Shown here piece after piece: positions 48,401 to 57,400 of a DNA stretch of 64,000 nt. The translations under genes and the position numbers were made by a program. The stretch covers positions 52,322,746-52,386,745 of the forward strand of contig OX345636.1 of assembly GCA_947044365.1 (NCBI GenBank), read 5' to 3'. The DNA comes from Petrosia ficiformis (Eukaryota > Porifera > Demospongiae > Haplosclerida > Petrosiidae). The notes under the pieces are model-generated. The model was not told the origin of the DNA, did no database searches, and saw only the letters and a list, made by a program, of their open reading frames with translations. The first letter of the stretch is position 1. The number at the start of each line of letters is the position of its first letter.

Positions 48401-51400
48401 AACAAGGTCAGTTTAAGATATACATGTACAATAAATGAAAAGGAATACATCAGTTACAGTTGCTCACTAGTTCAATTGTCCTCCAGTTCAAACATACAAG
48501 CCTTCCTTCTCACATCAGCTCTCTCTCTGCTGCAACGCGTTGGGTACGGCTTGGAGTTTTACCCGTGGTCAGTTCAATGGCCTTGTCTGAAAGTGTAGAC
48601 CTTTCCACATCATCGGGTACATCTCCAGGATTATCCACAATTTCATCCTCTTTAGAGGTAGGTTCTTGAGATCGCACTTCTAGGGGATACAGAAGTTGAT
48701 TTGGTCGACTCAACAAGACCTCTCGTCCATCTCTGTTTGCCATTTTGACAGTGGCACCTCTGATCTGTCCATCTCGACCCTTCATTACTGTCTTGATCTT
48801 GCCGAGCTTCCACAATCCACGGGGTAGGTGTTCGTCATGTACAATCACAACATCACCCACAGACACAACTGAGTGTCTAGCATTCGTTTGTCTTCTGGCT
48901 GTGTATGAGTGAGCTTCCCTCAGTTCACAAAACTTCCAGGGCTGGAAGTCCTCTTGAGGGTAGATCAGCCGGGTTAGACCTTCCAGGACAGTGACTCCAG
49001 AGACTTGGATGGACATTTCGGCAGATCTCGTTTACCCTATTCTGCACAAAGGGTTTTCATTCTTTGTTTGTCAGATCCAATAGAGTGCCACTTGAGAGTC
49101 TGTATAACATCAAACATCTATTTGAGGCAATGTAGGCTTGAGACTGTCAACCACTGAGACAATCAATCTGGAGAGGAGATATGCTGAAAGTAGTTCCAGG
49201 CATGGTATCGTCTGAGACTGCAAAGGGGCAACTCTAATCTTCGAGACTACTAATCTGACAACATTAGAACTGGTTCTTAACACCAAATAGATCACGGCAG
49301 CATATGCTCGAGTGGATGCATCACAGAATCCACAAAGAGTAATTGCAGTTGGGTTTTCGTCAACACAGTCGAAGTAACTTCTAGGTGCTGAGATCGGCCT
49401 GCCTTCACTTAGGTCGGCCACCGACTCCTTCCATTCTTTGAGTAGGTTACTGGGTAGGGTGTTGTCCCAGTCAATTTTTCCTGACACATCTTCTGGAACA
49501 GGAACTTGAACCTGATCGTGACCGGTGCCAGGAATCCGAGTGGATCGTAAAACTTCCCAATGAGGCTCACGAGGTTCCTCTTAGTCGGTTGCAAGTTGGC
49601 TGCCACTTGAGCCAGTTCAGAGACGTCAAACACGAGACGATCACTGCTAGGGTTCCAAAGTACACCTAGTATCTTGCATTCATCAGGCCCTTTAGGTGGT
49701 TGTGTTCCAAGAACAGTTTGGGTATAAGTCTCAGTCGAAGGATCTAAAGAAATTGCTTGTCTGAGTATTCCTTCAGCTTGATCAATTCTCCGTTGTAGTT
49801 CCTTGGAAGCATTTGATCTGTGTGCCTGGGCACACAGATCAAATGCTTCATCTTCTGAGTCTGCCCCTGACACTATATCATCAACATAGGTAGACTGTAG
49901 CAGAGGCTCCACTACTGCCTTGTGTGATTCTATGAAGTTCTCCAGGTGGAACTTGACAGTTGCATTAAGCAAGAATGGGCTCGATGACACTCCAAAAACA
50001 ACTCTAGTAAATCGATAGATCTGCAACTTGGGCTCATCCTTAGTGATATCGTCCACCCATATAAACCGCAGGACATCATGATCCCGTTCATTGACTGCTA
50101 TCATCAGAAAAGCCTTCTCAACGTCAGCGGTCAAAGCTATTCGATAAGATTGAAATCGTAGCAGCAGATCAAGGATAAGTTGGTTAAACTTTGGACCTTT
50201 ATGCAAACAATCATTTAATGAAGGTCTGTCAGACTTGGCTGAGGCATCGTAGACCACACGAAGCTTAGTAGTAGTCTTGTCATGTCGCACGACTGCATGG
50301 TGCGGCAGGTAATGCACTCGAGTTGGTTGGGATTCTTCCTCTGGAACAACCTCATTGACGCCCTTCTCTAACTGGTCTTCGATCTTGTCTGAGCCGGCAC
50401 AGTAGTCCTCGCAACCTCTTAAGGCTCAAGAGTTAGTTATCAGGTAGAGGTTCATGGAACTCCTTCCAGGGTAATGACACTTGGTATCGACCGTCACGGA
50501 AGGCAACACTAGTGGTGAAGTCATCATAAAGCGTCTTCTCCTCTTCTTGAATGGCCCAGAGACTCAAGCTCCCAAAATGATCTGAGCTGCTCATCTAGGC
50601 CCCTAGACTCTAGAGACTGAGCTTTGACTCTAAGCACGTGTTGTAACTAGCTGGCCGAGCAACAACACTAATCATATATTAGAAAGTCTATTAATAACAA
50701 CTGAACAACAACTGAGCTAAAGACGTAAAACAAAGGTTAAATACACAACACTCATATGGTTTCTAACTATATTCATTACATACAAATAAGTCCAAAGTTC
50801 ATTTTACTACACTCTCCCACACTTAGTTTAGATGTGGACTGAATCGAATTACTGGATTACGAACACGAGAGGATCGGCGTAGTGTGGGTACTACGGGGGC
50901 ATTTGGTTGAGGCAATGTTTGTGAATCAGTAATATGTGTAGAGGTTGGTGTGGGTGAAGTAGGGATAGGCCAATCATCATGGTCCAGAGGAGGTTCATTT
51001 GAAGTACTACTGGAATTCGAATAACGAAATCGTAACTGGTCGACATGGCGACGTAATACAATATTAGATGCAGTCTTAACCTTATATGAAACTGGTCCTG
51101 TAATTTTAACTACTGTAGCTGGAATCCACTTAGATGATCCATAGAAATTACGTGCAAACACAGGGTCTCCAATACTAAATGTACGTAGTTGCTTATTTGT
51201 AACACCTTGGTTTTGTTTGTCTGCAACTCTACAAGAGGTATCGGGATGGAGAAGGTCTAATGAAGTCCTTAACCGTCTACCCATTAGCAGCTCTGCTGGA
51301 GAGAGTTCTGTTGTGGAATGTGGGGTAACACGATAACGGGATAAAAATCTTAGGACACGAGCTTCTACACTTCCTTCTAGTTTCTTCAAACAAGTTTTGA

Positions 51401-54400
51401 GAGTCTGAACTGCTCTTTCGGCGAGGCCATTGGAACTAGGGTGATATGGAGATGTAAGTATGTGTTTGATTCCATGTTGTTTCATATAAGATTGAAAGGT
51501 ATGGCTGGTGAAGGCTGTTCCATTGTCTGAAACAAGTTGCATAGGGATACCATGAGATGCAAATATTTCCTGAAGTTTCTTAATAGTGACTTCTGAAGAG
51601 GTAGAAGGTACAATGTGGACCTCCAGCCATTTGGAATAAGCATCAATTAATAAAAAAAATTGTTTACCCATAAAGGGTCCAGCATGGTCAACATGCACTC
51701 TTGTCCATGGTTGTCGGGGAAATTCCCATGGATGTAGAGGGGCTTGACAGGGAACTGGGCGATGGTACTGGCAAACATTACAGGTCTGGACTTTGGTCTG
51801 TATATCCGAGTCAATGCCAGGCCACCAAACATAGGAACGGGCCAGCATTTTCATCTTTGATATGCCTGGGTGTGTGTCATGGAGTTGATTGAGAACAATG
51901 TGGTGTCCTGCCCTGGGTATCACTACACGAGATCCCCACAACAGACAGCCATCTAATACACTTAGTTCTGTATGACGGTGGTAATATGGTGCGAGATCCG
52001 CTGATGGTGATGAAATAGTCCAACCAGTCTGTATCAATCTACGAACACGGGATATAATTGGGTCCTTATCTGTCCATTCTTTAATCTGGGATGCTGTAAC
52101 AATTGACTCGGTGAGATGGTTGACTAAATGAGAGAGATCCCCTGGTAGTGGAACAACTTGGGGTGTTTCAGGTATGGGGAGTCTACTTAAGGCATCTGCA
52201 TTTGCCATTCGTGTACCTGCTCGATGTTTAATTGTGTATTGGTAGGCAGACAGAGTGAGAGACCAACGTTGAATTCTGGCGGATGCCATTGGTGGTACTT
52301 CTCGAGATTCACTCAGTAGACGTTCTAACGGTTTGTGATCTGAATACAAGGTAAAATGTGTGCCATATAAATATTGGTGAAAACGCTTGACTGAAAATAC
52401 GATGGCTAGTGCCTCTTTTTCTAGTTGTGAGTAATTTCTTTCGGCAGAAGATAGGGTACGGGATGTGAAAGCTATTGGTTTTTCACTGCCGTCAGGCATT
52501 TGGTGAGCTAACACCGCACCTAAGCCATACGGTGAAGCATCGCATGATAGTATTACTGGCTTCTGACTGTCAAAATGCACGAGTAGTAAGGATGACTGCA
52601 GAACTTCCTTGACTTGCTGAAAAGCCTTGTCCTGTGCTTTTGACCATGTCCAGACAGCTCCTTTGCGTAAAAGGGCATGTAGTGGTGCTAAGACAGTGGA
52701 CAGGTTCGGGAGAAACTTATGGTAATAATTGATTAAGCCTAAAAATGCTCTCAATTCTGTAACGGTGGTGGGAGCCGGAGCTTCTTTTACAGCCTTAACT
52801 TTGGCGTTAGAGGGATGAAGGCCGCAACTATCGATGATGTGTCCCAGGTACTCAACTGACGTTGAAGCAAATACACATTTAGAATGTTTTAGTGTAAGTC
52901 CCACTGAAGATAGTCTAGTCAGCACCCGATCCAGGTTTTGGAAATGGTGATCTTCACTTGTACCAGAGACGAGAATGTCGTCAAGATAGACACAGACGTT
53001 TGGTAAATCCTGTAGGAGGTTCTCCATGATTCGTTGGAAAAGACTTGGTGCAGTGGAAATACCAAATGGCAAACGTTGATATTCGAACAACCCCTTATGG
53101 GTGTTAATTGTAGTGTACTGTTTCGAATTCTCATGCAGACGAATCTGTTGGTACGCATGACTTAGGTCCAACTTTGAAAAGAGTTTGCCTCCTTCCAATA
53201 CAGCAAAAATGTCCTCGATTCGGGGTAAGGGATAGTTGTCTGGTGTCAGGGCCTGGTTTATAGTGACCTTATAATCCCCACACAAACGCAGAGTGCCATC
53301 TTTCTTCAGAATGGGAACCACCGGAGTGGCCCAGTCAGCATGTTGAACCGGGGCAATAACATGTAATTCCTGTAACCGAGAGAGTTCCATTTCTACTTTC
53401 TCTTTTAAACGATACGGTACCGGTCTAGCTTTGAAGTAACGAGGTCGGGCTTGAGGATTAATGAAGAGCTGAGCAGTAGGACCTTGAAGTGCACCCAACT
53501 TGTCCGAGAATAGGGTAGCATGCCTTTCGAGGAGTTTCGTAACTGACAATGATTCCTGTAGCCTGTAAATGCTAGTCCAGTCAAGTTTGATCTTTTCTAA
53601 CCAGTTTCTGCCAAAAAGGCTTGGCCCGTTTCCTTGCACTACTAGAAGAGGCAGGTTTTGTGACTGTGCTTGATATTCCACATGTGCGTTTAGAGATCCG
53701 AGAATTGTGAGGGCTTCTCCAGTATAAGTAGCAAGTGTGATGTCAGTAGGTTGCAGTGGACCTGTGGAATGAAAAATAGAACGGTAAATTTGTTCATTTA
53801 TAATTGAAACTGAGGCTCCAGTATCGAGTTCCATGGGTATGTCTGACCCATTGATTTTAACAGTCAAAACAATAGGCTTGGCTTTTCCAGGCAGTGTAAA
53901 TAAGGTGTATGCTTCTTGACCGTCACAATGTAAAGGCGGATCTGGGGTTAGGGGGGGTGTCTTGTTTGGAACCACAGAGTTTATACTAGTTTGTTTGTGC
54001 TTTCCCGTTGTGGCTTTGGGCATCTTCTTTGATTTACTGCGACAGACTTTCGCAATGTGGCCTAGTTTGCCACAGGCTCTGCATTCTGCTGACAGAAAAC
54101 TGCACTTATTGGCTGTGTGGTTACCTCCACAACGATAGCAGGTGTAGCGTTTGGTATGTCTCCTTTCTTGTAGATGTTGTACGGTAGGGGTAGGTATCGA
54201 CTGCTTTTGTAGATCATGAATGTCACGGGAGGCAACCTCCATTGCTTGTGCAATCTCGAAAGCTCGTTTATATGTGAGATCTGACTCTTGTAACAAACGT
54301 CTTTGTATATGCGGATCATTAATTCCGCATACTAATCTATCACGAACCATTTCATTGAGGCGGTCAGCAAATCCACAGTGTTCCCCCAGCAGTTTGAGTT

Positions 54401-57400
54401 CTGCTACATAGGTAGCGACAGATTCACCTGACTGACGGACTCTACTGTTAAATTTAAACCTTTGTACGATCGGAGAAGGAGTCGGGTTGAAATGATTGCT
54501 CAGGACATCGAGTAATTCTGAGTAAGTCTTGTCAGCTGGGCTAATCGGTTGCAACAAACTTTTCAGAAGCTGGTAAGTTGTTGGTCCACACACAGTCAGT
54601 AGAATCGCTTTCTTCTTAGCTTCATTGACGATGTCGTTTGCGGCAAAGTAATACCCGAGACGTTCGGCGTATGAAGTCCACGGTTCATGTCCTGGGTTGA
54701 AACTAGAAATCTTGCCATGAGTAGACATCGCTCCATGTATCCTCGTCGCCAATGTTGTAACTAGCTGGCCGAGCAACAACACTAATCATATATTAGAAAG
54801 TCTATTAATAACAACTGAACAACAACTGAGCTAAAGACGTAAAACAAAGGTTAAATACACAACACTCATATGGTTTCTAACTATATTCATTACATACAAA
54901 TAAGTCCAAAGTTCATTTTACTACAGCACGTGAGTGGTAGTCAAATTCGTTGAAGAATTAACAGAACCCCTTGCGGATGCAGGCCCTGACAAAATCCAAC
55001 CTAGTTTTGTGTGCACTGCTGTTGGCCCACTTTCTATCTTACAAATGCTCCCTGTTACTAGGTCCCAATAATTGTCACACCCTATTAGCATGTCTACATG
55101 TAAGCTACCTTCACCATCAGAACAATCAGCCAAATCTAATCTCAAAAATGCTTTGCTTTTCTTTGCTTAACACAAGCAGAAATGGGTTGGCATACCAGAG
55201 GCTCGCAAATCGTAGGGACAACATACAATAACAATGACATAGGGGGATAACCCTTCAAACACATTCTCACATCCACAATTCGGCATACCTTGGTTTTTTC
55301 TTTCTCAGATCCAAAGGTAGCAATCGACAGTAACTGTTCCTCAACAGGTTCTAATCCAAGGAGCTTCTTCGCATGCTCTGTGAGGTATGATCTTTGACTG
55401 CCACTGTCAAACAGGAGACGGAGTTCAATAAGATTTTGATGTTTCTGGGGGTTTTGTACAACACTGCAGGCTGTTTGTAAGAGAACAGTCTTTCTTTGAT
55501 CAGAACAGAGTGTACTAGTGATCGGAACAGGAGTATATGAAGTTGCATCAGGGTTGAGTCTCTCAGTGTCAGGCTCACTCAATCGGACCAAGCTGGGAAC
55601 TTCTCTGGTTTGTCTTGTGTTCTGAGATCGGGTTTCGCAAATAGAGGTGTTTTGTCTACCCTTGCACTGTTGGCAGTTGCTTGAGGCACGACAGGCACGT
55701 CCAATATGGCCCTTACGTAAGCAGTTAAAACAGCGACCACTGCTTTTCAAGATTTGCTTTTGAGTGCTAACATTAGGCACCACAGTACAGTCCTTGGAGG
55801 CATGTTGTTGCTGACAATAACAGCACACCATACCAGTTCCTGACTCTTGAGCCCTAGACAGCAAGGCAGAGTGTCGTCCTCGCTCTTGGCTTCGTCACCC
55901 TTGAGTATGAGCTGTAGAGGGATTGGATGCCCGCTCCCTTGCAACTAATTCTTCTTCAAACAACCTTAGAAGATCTTCCATTCAAACCTCATCAGAAGAT
56001 GACACCTTTCTGCTAACAATGAGTCACATGTCTGGTGGTAGCTTAGCAAGGAGTACAGATGACAACATAGCTCCATATCATGTAGCCTCAACTCCTAGTG
56101 ACTTCAGGCTCTGGATGTGTGACTCCGTGGTGTCATAGAGACGCCGCAAGTCCATCAAGTGATGGTCTGAAGACACGACCTCAACATTCAACAGTGTCTC
56201 CAGGTGTTTTGAAATTATCATCCTTTTATTCCCAAACCGCTTCTGTAAGATTTCAACAGCTTCTCTGTAATTGGCAGCAGACAGCGTGAGACCGGCAATG
56301 GCCTCATAGGCGGAATGCTCCAGCAATGATCTCAAATAGTTGAACTTGTCAATATCGCTTAATTCTCTGTTGTTATGGACAGATGATTCATAGGAATCCC
56401 AAAATGGTGCCCATTTCATCAGGTTGCCATTAAAATGGGGTAGAGTAATCCTTGGAAGTTTCACCATGGCCCCACGATTACCAGGTACATCGGGTAGGGG
56501 TGGAGTAGCAGCAGGTGCATGAGCTGTAAGAGTATTAAGTACCTTGTTGACGCGGGTCAACGCCTCATAAATCCTCTCCTTGTAATCATCAGATTGTTGG
56601 ATCTCATCATCCAAATCTGCTTTAGCTGTGAGTTCAATAATCTCTGAGTCAAGTCTATTCAAAGTCTCTAACTTTTCATTCAGGGTCAACTTAAGCAGAG
56701 TGAGTCTGTCTTGATCAGGAGGGGTACCTTCCAGTGCTGCAGTGATTTGTCCTAGTATCCGAGTAGCTGACGAACGGTGGCCAGCTCTTATTCTCTTCTT
56801 CCGAGGTAGTGCTTCTGTCATCTTCACCGGGTGGGCCTTAATTAGAGTGATCGCACACGGTAGCTTCCAGGCTTCTGTATCCGGTTCGGCGGACCATGTA
56901 AAGTATCAGACTCTTCACTCCAGCTAAGGCGTCTACTGGAGTAGCACAAGAACCCCGGGTAGACTTTTAGTCATTCACTTGTAACTCAGTTACATACATG
57001 TAAGTTGCATTGGTATAACATGTGTTTGATCACGTGATTAATCAATATCAAAAAAAACAATCACATAATGACTGTGACATCATAGTGATACAATAATAAG
57101 AGTAATATCAGATTGGAATCTACAACATCTATCAAGCAAACATTTTTGTCCCAGCTCTGGAATTTTGTTGTGTTGGTATAAAAATTAAAACACATGTAAA
57201 ACTGTGAATGTTGTTATTACTACTTTTATAATATTTATTCTACTATCTGTGTTTAAAACTAAGATAGCTAATGAACTCGTGATCCATAACTTTGGTAAAG
57301 AATTTGAACATGAGTCAGAAAGAAGCAGTGGCTATAACTTGTCACAGGAATGATGCACTTTGTTGCCTACAGACCAGAATTGGGAAGTCTGTTCATTGCC

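Larger units (their letters stand above)
50639..54925 (-). mobile_element. Ty3/gypsy (Mag-like) LTR retrotransposon, apparently intact
   Basis: Bounded by 173-bp direct LTRs (50639-50811 and 54753-54925) starting TGTTG and ending CTACA, reading as identical. The 5-bp target duplication GCACG lies at 50634-50638 and 54926-54930. The 5' LTR in element orientation is the right one; it is followed by a primer-binding-type sequence TTGGCGACGAGGATAC. One long ORF fills the interior. It is inserted inside the BEL element's coding region. Identical LTRs imply a recent insertion. Confidence 0.93.
48153..57127 (-). mobile_element. BEL/Pao LTR retrotransposon, degenerate, interrupted by gypsy
   Basis: LTRs at 48153-48373 and 56897-57127 share termini TGTAA...CTACAACA on the plus strand. 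A 5-bp target duplication TCTAT lies at 48148-48152 and 57128-57132. The sequence next to the right LTR is TGGTCCGCCGAACCGG, a primer-binding-type site. The LTRs differ by substitutions and indels, so this element is older than the gypsy inside it. The coding region is broken into pieces with stops and a missing integrase core. Confidence 0.9.

Noticed and set aside
54220..54411. Plus-strand ORFs across the retroelements
   Set aside because: Antisense shadows of the gypsy and BEL frames.
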